Assembly (NCBI RefSeq): GCF_963966145.1
Contig: NC_091053.1
Location: forward strand, 7,564,001 to 7,628,000
Direction: 5' to 3'
DNA from: Tenebrio molitor
Taxonomy: Eukaryota; Arthropoda; Insecta; Coleoptera; Tenebrionidae
DNA: 64,000 nt
The notes below the pieces were generated by a model. It was given only the letters and a program-made list of their open reading frames with translations. It was not told the origin of the DNA and did not search any database. Numbering within the stretch: the first letter of the stretch is position 1; the number at the start of each line of letters is the position of its first letter. Below are positions 11,454 through 24,043 of the stretch, piece after piece. The position numbers were made by a program, and so were the translations under genes.

Positions 11454-12583
11454 CAGGGTGTTTCAGCTAAGACTTTCGAGCCTAATATCTCGGTTATTTG
11501 CCAACGGATTTTTATGAAATTTAAAATGCAGATATTTTAGACCGTGAAGGTTCAATTAGTAATAATAAAATTACCTCAAGTGAAAAAATGTAATTTTAAC
11601 ACATGTTTCCTTTATCGAAAATTATGGGCGATTATTATTAGATTGTTAAACATTAAAAAATTGTGGTCTACACAAACAATTAAGTAAATCACTTGTCTGA
11701 TTCAACGAAAAGATTAGATTTTGTCGTTAAAAATTTAATGTAAAATTTGAAGGTATTTGAGCAGTTACCTTTTGAAACAATTGATGATTAATTGCCAAGC
11801 AACATTTTGTATACCTTTTAAAGTCTGTCAAAATTGGGCGCGCTTTATTAGAAACGTCAAATTGTGAAAATTTATTGAAAATACTCTAAAAATAGACTAC
11901 AGCGGCAGAAATTTCAATATTGTTGAAAAAGGAAAAAAAATTGCCTAGTGTCGTAAGAACTTCAATGACATAGTTCGTTTTCTCGTGGAATACAATCCAA
12001 ATGTAGGCTTTACAAAATGTAAGGTTAAGAGAGTCGTCAATTTATTTGAAGACCCAGGAAGCGTAGGTGAACTAAATTACCTTGCTAAAATATCCCGATC
12101 GTGTTTTAGTCCTTTATGGAAGAATTAAAGCATCCAATATAATAAATTACGTCTAAATGTCGTCTTTAACTTTGTAAGTGTTTGTAAGGTTAAAAAGATA
12201 AACGTCAAATATGTCACTTGCGCTTCTGCGAAAAGGGATGACCAAAATTCTGCAAAACTGCGCGTTTGTTTCATACGCGTCTACGTTTTTGCATTTGCAG
12301 CCACGTTTAACCCAGTTTTTTGCTTTTTTCTTGCAAACCAGACGTCTTTCAAGGATGAGTTTTTCCCTACAGCATTTTTTATTGACGATCAATTTTTTAT
12401 GTAAATCTTAATTGATTCAACATTTTAAAAAGGCATGTAAAAATTACGTTTTTAAGACTTGGGTGATTGCATTAATGGGATTTTATTCTTCACCGTCTAA
12501 AATATCAGCGTTTTAAATTTCACAAAAATCCGCTGGAAAATAACTGAGTTATTAGTCTCGAAAATCTTAGCTGAGACACCCTG
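11454..12583. mobile_element. 1.13 kb element with mariner-like ends and transposase trace
   Basis: Ends begin CAGGGTGTTTCAGCTAAGA on both sides (inverted, about 100 bp of homology) with TA flanks. Around 11960-12110 a broken frame reads FLVEYNPNVGFTKCKVKRVV and NLFEDPGSVGEL, like the helix-turn-helix and linker of mariner-type transposases. No open transposase remains. Confidence 0.75.
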
Positions 12584-12639
12584 TACATATGTCTTAATTA
12601 AAATCAATTACGAACGTCATAGAAGTTTTCACTTCTGTC

Positions 12640-13087
12640 GTGCGGTCTTAAGCACACACTCCTTTTTTATTTTGTTAATACGAGCTACAGCACCTTTGAG
12701 GGAAGTTGTATCGTTAGCACTCAAGTGTAAATATTTAGTTGAAATAAATGTAAGATAATGTGTGGTTTGATTCACCAGAAATTAATGAATTTTGTTGTTT
12801 GCTCGTGACAAATTTGAGAGATTCTAATTTTGTGTTGTCGCCGAACTGTGTGGCCAAAAAACCCCAACGAATCGGTATTTCTTGGCCCAGCAACAACCGA
12901 ACAAATTTCCGAGACGGACTCCAAGCTAAATTACAAGATCTCGACGCAAATATATCTACACGACCCAAGCTATCCTGCCCACCCTATCACAAGTAGTCGT
13001 CGTCGTCGCCGGCACCGAGAACCCTCCGATCCCCCCCACGACGCTGACCCCAACGCCGGCCCCTTGGGGATCGGGGGGAGGCGCCGA
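12640..13087 (-). other. 3' flank of the tetraspan gene
   Basis: Downstream of the minus-strand stop at 13088. The plus-strand ORFs here (12760-12996, 12830-13186) have no recognisable motif and partly overlap the real exon. The C-rich stretch at about 13005-13085 is not coding in a supported frame. Confidence 0.4.
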
Positions 13088-13422
13088 TCAGTCAGGGTCG
13101 TATTTACAGTCGATCCTCAGGAGCATGAAAACGGCGAGGAATGTGATGACGGAGAGCAACAACTCCACCGAGGCCAGGATCAGTAGATCGGTTTCTTCCT
13201 CGATGGGGTCCGCTTCGTTGATGCACACGTGGTCCTGGTAGCAGCTCAGCACTTTGGTCGATTGTAGCATCAGGATCGCCAGGAAGGAGCATGCCGTGGC
13301 CCAGAGGAACGTCAGAGGGATGGCGATCTTGACTGAGGGGCCGAGGAAGCGCAGGTGCGAGCCGGGCATACAAGTGGAGGTGCGGTAGCCGCCGAAGCCT
13401 TTGGTGGTGTGGATGCTGGCGG
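13088..13422 (-). CDS. Four-pass membrane protein, exon 4 (last)
   Basis: The last of four exons encoding a 228-residue protein, completed by exons at 34337-34223, 34809-34690 and 48104-47988. The acceptor TTTTCCAG precedes 13422, the first two bases complete an alanine codon begun in exon 3, and TGA ends at 13088. This exon gives residues 118-228: a loop with Cys135, a membrane segment at about 149-170 (KIAIPLTFLWATACSFLAIL), a loop with Cys178 and Cys184, a membrane segment at about 197-219 (LLILASVELLLSVITFLAVF), and the short polar tail IDCKYDPD. With two segments from exon 3 this is a tetraspan layout with both ends probably cytoplasmic. I do not recognise the family; it lacks the CCG motif of true tetraspanins, and a MARVEL- or MS4A-like fold is only a guess. 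No function is assigned. GC-rich against the AT-rich surroundings. Confidence 0.8.
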
Positions 13423-13503
13423 CTGGAAAACATAACAAAAATTATTTTTCAATTGTGAAACTATTACAAAATTATTAATTTGCAGATCTCTTAATTAAGG
13501 CTC

Positions 13504-13645
13504 TTAGGCCCATATTCACCAACGCCATTTAAAGTTAACTGTAGGTTAAAATGCTTTGTTACTTAGATACCTATTGTTGTAACAATGCTTTCGTATAATT
13601 TAACCTACAGTTAACTTTAACTGGCGTTGGTGAATACGGCCGTTT
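13504..13645. mobile_element. Hairpin MITE H, copy 1
   Basis: Near-complete palindrome: ATTCACCAACGCCATTTAAA at the left and its complement at the right, with AGTTAACTGTAGGTTAAA repeated in both arms. The second copy is at 23605-23744. This one lies inside the intron just upstream of tetraspan exon 4. Confidence 0.8.
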
Positions 13646-13929
13646 GAGGTGCAATAATGTAGGTACGGTTAAACTGTCACTTTTTTCAGAACGGAGTAGA
13701 AGTACTTCAAGTCCTAAGAGTAGAAGTCTCCCACAGACGGCTAGACCGGGTCAAATGTCAGGTCATTTGAAGTATTTGTCACAATTTCTTTATCAATTAT
13801 ACGAAATATTTAATAAATAAGTTATCCCCATTAAGATAAAGTCTCTAAAAAAGCGAAATAACGAAATGGATATCAGATCAGATGTCAAACAAATGTCAAA
13901 AATAGCCCAAGATTGTTCTTCACTGTTAA

Positions 13930-14325
13930 TAGGTAAACAGTTGTGAGTTGTAATCGTTTGCTATTTACGTTTTGATAACTTTTGTTGTATTTAGCGACTA
14001 TCTGAAGTAAGTGTGTACTGTTCTAAAACGAAATGCGCGGCGACGGCTCCAAAATTGATGCAGATCGCGGCAAACTCAATGTAGATCTAATCAGACCACA
14101 GTCCCGGACAAAAAGTGAACGATTTCTACGTAACTGCTCCTGATGCAAAGTTTCTGGCTACGTAGGTAAAATTTCTGAGTTCGCTAGAGGAAGAATTATA
14201 AATTATCATTGTAGGTTAGGTCTTACTTGTCACTAAGTGTGACCGCTTTCGATGCAATGAAATCACCAATTTGACACTGAAAGATATCGAAGATTTGGGC
14301 TCTGCTATCGTAGTAAAAGTTCAGG
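13930..14325 (-). repeat. Dispersed repeat B, uninterrupted copy
   Basis: The reverse complement aligns with 629-3075 minus its insertions and so shows the empty sites. Blocks: CAAACTCAATGTAGATCTAA, GGCTCCAAAATTGATGCAGA, AATTATAAATTATCATTGTA. No coding content. Confidence 0.7.
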
Positions 14326-14572
14326 ATACTAAAACTTACAAATCGCGATCATTCACTATTTTGGGAAAGTTTTACGTGTAAATTTGCAGAAAGTACATGG
14401 TATAGAATGGATAACATTGTAGACTTTACTAATATTTTCAAAACTTCAAGTACCAATAATAAGGGAAGTAGAAATTACTAGTGCCTTAAAATTTGAAGAT
14501 TGTAACTGCAGGAAAAGAAAAATAAATAAGTGAGTTCATGTGATCCGCTTGAAGATAAAATAGTATACTCGT

Positions 14573-14686
14573 ATCATTCAGAGTAGAAGTTCTTTTCGTG
14601 CTTCGCCTAGTTGTCGACCTCAACTACGTTTCGGTCTTCAATCTCTGGGCTTAACACAAAAAGAGATACTTCTACTCTTAATGATA
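14573..14686. mobile_element. Hairpin repeat I, copy 1
   Basis: Ends ATCATTCAGAGTAGAAG and the complement ATTAAGAGTAGAAG, with the CTCAATCTCTGGGCTTA-type core. Other copies are at 20910-21021, 29494-29600 and 56511-56629. About 110 bp, non-coding. Confidence 0.8.
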
Positions 14687-14884
14687 TTTCTAATCCTTAT
14701 ATACTATTTATTTACATTTCATTCATCACAATTAAAGTTGTAAAAAATGGTATCTGTAGGTAGCAGCTCAACAAATAGTAGAGATATTATTAACTTTAAT
14801 GGGAGAATATCTTAGGGCGTCGACTATTTTGACATTTTTTCCTCAATAGTCCAGTCGTCAGCGAGGTCTAAAGCAGTTTATCCT

Positions 14885-15190
14885 ACAAAGTGTGGTGGAG
14901 AAATGGTATTTGATAATTTTATTAGATTTGAACATGTGTATTCCTCAGAAATGGTGGATGCGCCGGAATATTTTTTAGCTAAAAATTATAATCCCTCCCT
15001 TGTTGTTTAACTTAAAGCAAATCTAAACACCGTGTTTTATCAACTTAATTAGGGCAAGCAGAATGCAAAAACCCGCATGATTTTATCTTTGTATTCCAGT
15101 TGCTAGGTTATTTTACTTAACAAAGTGTAGCCGAGAAATGATATTTGGTAGTTTTATAGACACAAATATGAATTTGAAGAGATATGAAGG
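14885..15190. repeat. Repeat S modules (direct repeat plus shared block)
   Basis: An AAAGTGTRGYSGAGAAATGRTATTTG motif at 14888 recurs at 15123. Between them lies AAATGGTGGATGCGCCGG, which reappears in reverse at about 19780, and in diverged form near 41347. Part of a larger family also seen at 17930-18010 and 19590-19830. Confidence 0.55.
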
Positions 15191-16720
15191 TGCAACAGGA
15201 GTATTTTTGACAATAACCCTTTTAAGATTGTTCCTACGGTAAAAACTGCGCAGACCAATTTTGTAGCTTATTAAATTGTGAACGAAATCTTTTGTACAAA
15301 AGTTTCTGAACGACCGATAGTTCCTGAGATACGGTCGTTAATATGCTGGTTTGTTGACGACGAAGACGGCGCCCGTTGAATTCGCGTTACTATTGCTTTT
15401 ATTAATTAATTTTTAACTACATGTTTTAAGATTCTTCTAGATGAAATCGTAAACATTTCATCAAGGAATCCAGACGGTATGTACGTTGTCGAAGAATTTC
15501 TTTAGTCGAAGGTATAAAATAACAAGACCTAATTTTTTTAATACATTTTTCAATTTTACGAAAACTTTTTGTTTTGATAATTTTACGAGTTGAATTTGGG
15601 CATTTTTATTCTTGTTAAAAATTTTCAAATATCAACGAGTAAAATTGTATAAAGCAAAAATGTTTAAGTGTAAATTGGAAAATGTATCAGATATAAAAAA
15701 TTAAGTCGTGTTATTTTTCGCAAGATTAATTCCAGAATATGTACAAACTTTAACGTTAATTATTTATTTATAATATAGTTACTAAAAACAGAATTATTAA
15801 AACCAACTTGCGATTCCGACAGGAGTAGCATGCAATTTTAATCATTTTAGACAGGGGTAGTAGGACGTTTTTGTCGTGATAAGAATTTTTGATTTGATGA
15901 AAGCAAGCGCTCTGATTGGCTGAACACGCACATTTGATATATATGGAAATTAATCTCAGTTATTTTTCGAGCTTGTTATTAACAAATGATAAGTTTGTCA
16001 TTGCAAACAAACATGTTATCTTCATAGTCATTGAGTTAAAAAATTTCCAAAGAAGATTCTTTTGGCAAAATTAATTTGCTACAAAACTAGATATATTTTG
16101 ACTTATTATTATTGGAAAGCTCTAAACCTACCTAATGCAGTTTTACAGATGTCATCATATTAGTCACTCAAACATTAACAGGGACGAATATGATTTTAAA
16201 TTCAATAATTTTTAAGTTCTAAACATCTAAGGACAACATGTTGATTATGATTTGTCTGACAAATTCTTCTTTGGTTGATTATTACTCAGAAAATAGTGGA
16301 GCCAAAAAAGTATTGAAATAAATTTTTTGTTCGAAACTGTCAGAATTTGAGAATTTTCTCCTGTGTGAACGGATTTTGATAAATTTGATAACTTGTCAAA
16401 ACGAAACGTCAAGCTAACTTTAAACATTTTCAGCGATTTGGAGCCTTTAAGGGGCTCGTCGAACACAAAAACATTGTATTCAACTCGTTCTTGTGTAAAT
16501 TGGGCTTTTTTGGCACCCGTTAAAACGAGTGTTTTAACTGGCCCACTCATGCCAAAAAAAGCCCAAATTACACACGAACTCGTTGAATAAACTACTATTT
16601 TAGCAACGTAGCATACCTTTTTCATTCCTTGACGGGTTTTTTCTCACTTACAACATTGTCGAAAGTGATTGTTAAATTGTTAAAAAAAAATTCCTAACTA
16701 TAATACATTTTACCATTCTA
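15191..16720. other. Intronic sequence, nothing recognised
   Basis: Part of intron 3 of the tetraspan gene. ORFs at 16245-16625 (-) and 16393-16590 (+) overlap an internal inverted repeat (AACGAGTGTTTTAACTGG region) and have no family motif. Confidence 0.5.
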
Positions 16721-17153
16721 CAGGGTATTTCATGAGTGATAATGAGTCCGACGGAATTGAAAATGCAATACATTTGCAAAGTTAACGTGGATATTTGTTT
16801 TTTCATTTAAAAAACATAAAACTCTGTTAGATAGCTGTGCAGTTTTGTAAAGTTAGACATAAACGTCATTCGCTTGGTTAAATAAAATTGTGAAAAAACG
16901 AAGAGTTTTTGGAAAAATATTTATTGTCTGCATAAACGCGCACGGCAGGAGCATTTTTATTACATTCACCATAAATCAGGATCATTTCTGTTTTCTCATT
17001 GGTCGAATTTTAACTCTTTCATAAATGTCAACTGGATTCATAATTTCATTTTAAAACAATATGATATTTAAAAAAAACACCTTAACTTTGGTAATGTATT
17101 GTGGGTTGCATTTTCAATACCGCCGGGCTCATTATCACTCGTGAAATATCTTG
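16721..17153. mobile_element. Repeat family D, copy 2 (433 bp)
   Basis: Ends CAGGGTATTTCATGAGTGAT and the complement with TA flanks, followed inside by AATGAGTCCGACGG and a GAAAATGCAA block on both arms. Longer interior than the copy at 6868. Non-coding. Confidence 0.8.
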
Positions 17154-17234
17154 TATACTTGTATCAAAACGTAATATCTTTTGTAATTTTTATGCAATTG
17201 TAATTTTAGAGGTATTATCCTAAATATCATTGTA

Positions 17235-17339
17235 CAAGGTCATTATAAATGTTTCTTACATCTAGTTGGTGTAGCGGTGCACCAAAAACATAGCGCACAG
17301 CCACCTTCGATGTTAGAAACATTTATAATAATGACCTTG
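17235..17339. mobile_element. Small TA-flanked hairpin MITE (105 bp)
   Basis: CAAGGTCATTATAAATGTTT at the left returns as its complement at the right, extending about 27 bp, with TA flanks. Only one copy in the window. Confidence 0.8.
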
Positions 17340-17595
17340 TATTTGGAAATAAAAATTGCATGTTGTTCAAAATTGATGAAAAATGCAACAGTAAGGCGAG
17401 AATACCAACGAAACAGAAACTATTGATGGTAAAGAAATTTTTATTACAGAGTTGTTCTAAATTTTATAAGAAAAAAAATGTGTAAGACAATTTTTACCGT
17501 AGGAATCATCCTAAATATATTATTGCTAAAAAATGTGTCCTTGCTCCTTCTCACCTGCATAATTCGTCAAATAGATATGTTTACGTATGTATGTA

Positions 17596-17899
17596 CAGTC
17601 GCGAGCAATAAGTTTTGGTCGTCAAGGTCATTCGTTGACGACTTTTTGGAAGTCCCAACTGGGTTGCCACCCTAGCTTCTGACACATCTGTCTCAGTCGG
17701 CGAAATAATTTTTACTCTGTTAAATTACGATATTGGAGACATAATTTTCAATGTTTAGAATAAAGATTTGACAATTTTTTTTTTATTGACTTTTATTGAC
17801 ATTGCTCCTAATTAAGCAGGCAAAATTTTTAATTTGCGACAGTAAGTAGCGAAAAATTTCAAAATGACCTTCACGACCAAGATTTAATGCTTGCGACTG
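17596..17899. mobile_element. MITE family C, copy 2 (304 bp)
   Basis: Ends CAGTCGCGAGCAATAAGTTT and complement, TA-flanked; the interior is longer and diverged from copies at 10404 and 51909, including a 'CTTCTGACACATCTGTCTC' stretch not found in them. Confidence 0.85.
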
Positions 17900-17929
17900 T
17901 ACATCAGATTTACAAAATTGCTAAATATC

Positions 17930-18535
17930 ATTATTTCTCGACTACACTTTGATCAGTAAAATTATCTAGCGACGCACAATTCGCCGAAATCCCAAAAACC
18001 TGGTCACGAAGGTTGTTCGCTGATTATTCGCGCTATGAATAGTTGGTTTTTGATGAAATCTTGTATGTTGAGGTTTTCAAGGTTGCTGGTTATGAATCTG
18101 CAATTTATTTTGCAAAAAAGCAAAATGGCGGACCCGAAATGGCGACAATTTTTTTTTTAAATTAACAGAATTTTATCAAAATCAGTATATGAGGATTTTC
18201 GAGGTCGCCCAATACGATTTGAATATTAACTTTTCGAAAAACAAAATGGCTGATCCAAAATGGCGAACCTTATTTTTTAAAAGTTAACAAAACGTCACCA
18301 AATTCGGTATTTGGGGTTTGCAATGTCGCTGAACACGAAATAAGCATCTACTTGTCAAGAAACAAAATAGCGGATTCAAAATGGCGTAGGTACATTTTTG
18401 TCCAAAAGTTAACCAAACCCCACCAAACTCAGTATTTGGGAGTTTTCAATGTCGTTTAATATTAATACGAAAAGAACATTAACTTCTTTTAAAAACAAAA
18501 TGCCTACATTTTTTTAAAGTTAAGCAAATTCAGTT
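17930..18535. repeat. Tandem array, about 120 bp units, about four copies
   Basis: The motif AAAATGGCGGACCCGAAATG recurs in diverged form at about 18122, 18241, 18363 and (truncated) 18493. Each is preceded by a TATTTGGGG/TATGAGG-TTTTC-AATGTCG segment and followed by AAAGTTAAC. Units are imperfect. The left edge (CCGAAATCCCAAAAACCTGG) matches 19590-19640 in reverse, so the array may sit inside a larger inverted-repeat element (17970-19640). Confidence 0.75.
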
Positions 18536-19589
18536 TATGGAGATAGGTATATAATGTGATCTATAGAATATACTGGTATTCCATTGACATATTCATTGTA
18601 TTCTTAAATTGTATTTTACAAGCTTCTCGTTGTCTATTGTAAACTACTAAAAGTCAGTAAAATCGTATATTAAATCATTAGTTTACATTAAAAAAGGTTT
18701 CCTTCATCTCCTGCTCATTTCATTTTCAACAACTTTTTTCGCTTCATTGATTCAAACTATTTTTGAAAAGAAAAAAACTATCTTCTTTCCAAATAAACAT
18801 CATCTCCCATAGTTTCTGTAATATCATACAAGTTATACAAAATATTAAAATGTTTTAAAAATAAAGTATTAAAAATAAACGGTGGATGTACTCGTAAGTA
18901 TTTATTTATATAAAAAATTATCAAAATAAACAAATTATTATTCATTGTTTATGTAACACCGGGTTCCTGTTATCAGTATTTATTCAAAAATGCACTTTAT
19001 ATACACATACGATGTATATACATGCGAAAAATCATTTATATACATCGCCTGTTAAACGCACTTGAATATTCGTTTGTTACACGAGCGTGCAAAATTGTGG
19101 CTAGAAGGCAAAAAGGCAGATAAAGGCAGCGGCATTTTTGTATATCAAAAGGTAAACGTGTAATTAACATTAAGAAATTAGTTTGACCGTGGGACTCCGT
19201 GGGACTTTTGACTTAGCATCACATTTATCACAAGTACCTAACGCGCGCTCTCATCAAGTTACTGGACAGTGAATTGGTAATAACAAAATCTGTTCGGGTT
19301 AAACGTTTTTTTTTGTTACATAATATTATTCTACTTAACTTTAGGAGAAGAATCCATTTTACACGAAGTTCAAACAGTAATAATTAACAATTGTACGGCG
19401 TTTTTAAAACGTAATATTTTTGCGCGGCTAGCACACGAAATTCAGGGTGCTCGACGCTCACTGTCCAAATGGAATATAATAATAGAAACCCCAAATATTT
19501 GCACTGGTCAAAAGCTCAGAAAGATTCTAGGGGGGGCATTACATATATTCCATAAGTAAAAAGTTCATAAATGGGAAATTTTTTTTGGA
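18536..19589. other. Non-coding, nothing recognised
   Basis: Very AT-rich spacer in tetraspan intron 3 with no supported ORF. Possibly the interior of the element bounded at 17970 and 19640. Confidence 0.45.
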
Positions 19590-19830
19590 GACCTGTGACC
19601 AGGTTTTCGGGATTTCGGCCCACTGTGCGACGGGAGTAAAGTTACCGCTAGAGAGTCATGCAGGTTTTTACATTCTGTCTGCCCTGATTAAGTCTATAAA
19701 ACATTTTGTTTAGATTTGCCTTATGTTAGGAAGAGATCATTTAGGAAAAAAAAGGAAAACATTATCCCGGCGCATCCACCATTTCTGTGAATTTTTTCGA
19801 TATACTCAAATGGTGTTAGATGTTAAGGGT
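19590..19830 (-). repeat. Repeat S, reverse copy
   Basis: Carries the reverse of CCGAAATCCCGAAAACCTGG (compare 17985-18005) and of AAATGGTGGATGCGCCGG (compare 14950-14967) in one continuous block, which shows that the scattered modules belong to one family. Confidence 0.6.
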
Positions 19831-20909
19831 ATTTTGTATTCAATTCGTCACAACTACGACTGACATTATATCTTTCGGATTTAATAATAGGCATAATATA
19901 CCGCGTCCCCACTCATATGAAAGCACTACAATGATTCGATCAGTTTGGATGAGAGACTGCCGAGGGAAATCGCATTCCGTTGTAACTTCAATACTTCATA
20001 TTGAAAAAGCAATATCGCTTGACGAGGTACAATCTTTTTCATATAATGCAAATTACACTAGTCAAACCACACGATTTTCCGTAACATGCTATACACAATA
20101 TATGATATAATTTCATTTACCTAAATTCTTATCTCTCATTCACTTTCTAAATAGTTCTTAAAATTCTTACAGCTTTATCAATATTTGACAAGCAACTTAC
20201 AATTGAATGACTAATTAGTAATTATACAAATAATAATAAATTTTTTGTGCTGCCGTAGTTGCAATTGGCATTTTTATTGGACGATTAGCGTGCGGCAATG
20301 GAAATGAGAAAACTCTAGTGCTGCAATGAACAAACAAGAAATCTAAGGCAAGAAAAAATAAACTAATTGCGGCAAATCAAGTATTACTGAAAGACAATTA
20401 TGTCTCTAATGTTATAAAACAAAAGGTGCTCGTAAATATTTAAAAAATGCTAAAATGTGTTAATTTTAGGTTTGGGGGGTTTATTTATAAAAATTTCGGT
20501 TGGTGACCTTGCAAGCTATAGAGTTGCGTTTGAATTTGAAATTCTAGCACTGACAGATTGACATTTGACATATTTAGTGCTAAATTGATTACCAACATAA
20601 TTTTGTTTAAGTAATATTTATTATGTTAATGATTCAAAAATATGTTTTATTACAAAAGGCAGCACAAAAAATATTGTATGGTACTCTTGTGAAAACTCCA
20701 TTGCTTTACTCACTCACATATAGCGCTCGACTGCGTCTCGCGCCATATTACCGTTCGTAAAGCAATGAATCGTTTTCAACACTTGTAACATAAATAACTA
20801 TTATCTTCAAGCGGTCGAGAATCGCGCCTTTGCGTATCTCTGTAGAAACGGTTGAAGTGTTTTTTTTTTGTAAACCAAGTCAAATGTAAGGTAAGATAAA
20901 TTAGTATAC

Positions 20910-21021
20910 ATCATTCAGAGTAGAAGGTTTTTTTGTGGTTCGCTCAGCGCCGCTCGACTTCGTCTCGATCTTCAATCTCTGGGCTCAGCACAAAAAGACT
21001 CACTTCTATTCTTAATAATAT
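20910..21021. mobile_element. Hairpin repeat I, copy 2
   Basis: Same ends and core as 14573-14686, with CTCGACTTCGTCTCGATCTT in the loop. It lies in tetraspan intron 3. Confidence 0.75.
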
Positions 21022-23341
21022 AATCTATATTGTTTTGACAGAAATTTGTTGTGAAATGGATTCTAATTCCGAATCAAAAACATCCTCAAATATTCAAGAA
21101 TTTGACTGCAAGTGGTTTGACACCCGAAATGTCAAAACAACTTTACGAACGTGCTCTGTATAAGAAATTCGAAGATCGGTGTCAACGAAGTTAATGTTTA
21201 TGTTGTTCATGAAAAGGTAACCTTGGCATATTTTAGAAATATGAAAGCATTGAAAAGTTTTGCGATATGGATTCTCGTTATGTAAAATGCCTACTGCAAT
21301 AATCTTTTTGGCTGACAACTCGTTTTCTGAAATTTGAAATTTGTTGTAACCACTAATACATATTTGCAAAACCTGTCAAAGACTGACATTTGATAAATAA
21401 AATACCAGAAAGTTATCTATTATACCGATAACTGATATGCTTACGATTTATACCACAAGATGGCGCCATCAGAATTCACAATTTTTCAGAAGAAACGGAT
21501 CAATGGTAGCGGTATCTCGACTTAGTATAAATGGACTTTATTTATGATAAGCTAACAGTTTTTTTGTAGGTTCCTGAAATTTTCGTGGTATTTTACACAC
21601 TCAGTGCGGTAAAATGACAGATAGTTTGATTAGTGTGTAAAAATCAAGATACCGTAGCTGTTCAAAATGTGTAAACATGTCATTTAGAGTTGAGGAGGCC
21701 AAAAAGTCCATTTTTTAATTATATTCCAATGTACCTGTTAATTAAAAAGCAGAACAACTGTTATATTGCTATCTTTGTTCAACATAATGTAAAACAAGTT
21801 ATTGAACTCTTGTACTTATTGTATTAAGTGATAGATCACAGAAATATATTATTAGCCAAAGCAATGTCTTGCTTTGAAGGCAACTATTTATGATACCTTT
21901 TTGTTCTCTTTAAAATTTGTAGCCAAATAAAAGCAACACATGTTCATTCTCTCAGAATTGATTCTGGTTCCAACGAGAAGCAATATATGTTTCAGTTCTC
22001 CCATAACTTACGAAAATTGTCATTAAATGGAAGGTGGCACAATTCTTTACATTGTCGGAAGCCAGCTTACAAACAGTATCACACCAGATTGGAAAGCACT
22101 TTTGTCCGTTTTCTCCAATTGTAGAAAAGTTCACTCGAGCCACAGCACATCAAAGTATTTTTTTAAACAACCGTATTATTATAGCGTAGAGAGGGCAACA
22201 ATTTCCACATTTTCACTTTCCAGAAATTTTATTTCACCAATTCCAGCTTGTTTATATTTCGGTAACAGTTTTCCCTGTTATTTCAGGACTTCGCGATGAC
22301 ATTTCCATGCGGCGTAAATTCCGAACTTTGGGGTAGACAGAAAATTAGCACTGTTGGCTGCGTTACAACGTTCAAATTTCATTTCCTAACTCGGTAACTA
22401 TGCTGATAGAAACCGAACGATAAGAGAATCCGTTTCCCACCTGATACCAACGGCTCACATTTCACATGAAATATAGAGATTTCGGTTTTTGTTCGTGCGG
22501 TACCGCAGAAGATTAACTCCAAATAGCAGAGGATGAGAGAGCGATGGGAAATCCGTTCGTGTGAGTTACAAACAGCCTAGTCCCGAAAATGCGAGATAAA
22601 AAAACGCAAGGAGGAAAGAAAGCTTTATTTCATTGTAATAAGGACATTTATAGCGAGGAGCAATAAATTGGCGTGGAGATGGAATAATCGCTTTCCAGGT
22701 TGACAGTTGTAGAAAGGAGGCGCAATTTATTCAGGATAAAAGAAGGATGAAGAATGACAATATCTGCCGTAATTAGAGCCACTTTTTAATCCTGCGGCGC
22801 CTTTGAGCGTCGCTGATTACATCAAACAAATAATCAAAGTTTTAGTTCTGTTGACAGAAATCAGCTTTCTTAGGCGATTTTGGCGGCGGGCTCGATAGAC
22901 TGCTGACTGGAGAATCTGCTCTCGAGTGCAGTTTTATCGATAATTTGAGTCTTTTATGATTTGACGCTTTCTTTGCCCCAAACTTTCGTTCGGTTGTCGC
23001 AATTATCGGGACCCGAATATTCCGTTGGGAGAACGAGTCATGTTTTATTTAAGTCCTCCAAGAAAAATATTTGCGGCGCAGGTACGAAATTCACATTTAA
23101 ATTGCCGATATTCAGTTAACGGAACGAAAAATTGTAGAGTTTTATGACTGCGTTACGGCTTTGACCTGAGGGAAATTTGTGAAGGAATGTATTGGGAAAT
23201 TTATGATGCATTACTTTGGCTTTGTGAACGACATTTCTCCTAAATTAAATTTTTAACAAGAAAAACTAGGCAAGAAATTTAAAAGTAAAACGATGCTGGT
23301 TCAGTTTTTTATTTAGACAGGTTATAAATAATATGTAGATA
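21022..23341. other. Intronic sequence, no gene recognised
   Basis: Several short ORFs (21094-21369 -, 22027-22299 +) lack motifs. 22300-23230 is somewhat less AT-rich and free of recognisable repeats, so it is a candidate for conserved non-coding sequence, but nothing specific is visible. Confidence 0.4.
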
Positions 23342-23593
23342 CAGGGTGAGCAACAATAACTGATTCAGTTGGCAAACAAATTTTTTACATAAAATGTTCA
23401 AGACTGTGAATTGTACCTATTTTGGTTTGTTTTATTGACATTATTGACAGCTGGTATACATTTCAAATTTAAAACTCTTGGTTTTTGTAATCGTTTATTA
23501 ATAAAATGGTTTTCTCGTTGGAACATGACATAAAAGTCACCAAAAATCACCAGAATTTATTGCCAACTCAATCAGTATTTGTTGCTCACACGG
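23342..23593. mobile_element. TA-flanked MITE (252 bp)
   Basis: CAGGGTGAGCAACAATAACT at the left, with the imperfect complement at the right (AATCAGTATTTGTTGCTCAC), about 35 bp, TA on both sides. Single copy here. Confidence 0.75.
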
Positions 23594-23604
23594 TATTATA
23601 TTGC

Positions 23605-23744
23605 TTAAGGGCCGGTTTCATCAACGCTAGTTAAAGTTAACTGTAGGTTAAAATATACAAAAACATTGTTATAACAATAGGTAACTAAGCAACGGATTTT
23701 AACCTACAGTTAACTTTAACTGGCGTTGGTGGAATCGGCCCTTA
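23605..23744. mobile_element. Hairpin MITE H, copy 2
   Basis: TTAAGGGCCG..TAGTTAAAGTTAACTGTAGG at the left and complement at the right; closely similar to 13504-13645. The arms pair over almost the whole element. Confidence 0.8.
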
Positions 23745-24043
23745 GTAAATTAATTAAACAAGGAATATTGGGAACAAATTTATTATAATTTGTACAAGGT
23801 AAAATAGACGAGCACGAGACGAGGACTTGTTCAATTTTGTTATTTTCAACAATATCTCCTTTATGCAAATCTAAATCCCAATAGGTCCTTTTTCATTAAC
23901 GTTGGGTTAAAAAGTTGTTAAAAATGGTGATCTATGTTACTGCGTTTGTCTGATCACGTTATCTCTGATCACGTTTAAGAGGTTTATTGATTCAATGCTG
24001 ACGAAACAAATGCAAAAACTCGCGTGAAACTAGCTCTATTATA

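Noticed and set aside
13104..13433. Second minus-strand ORF of 109 codons over tetraspan exon 4
   Set aside because: Shifted frame of the real exon, lacking the membrane spans and not joined in phase to exon 3.
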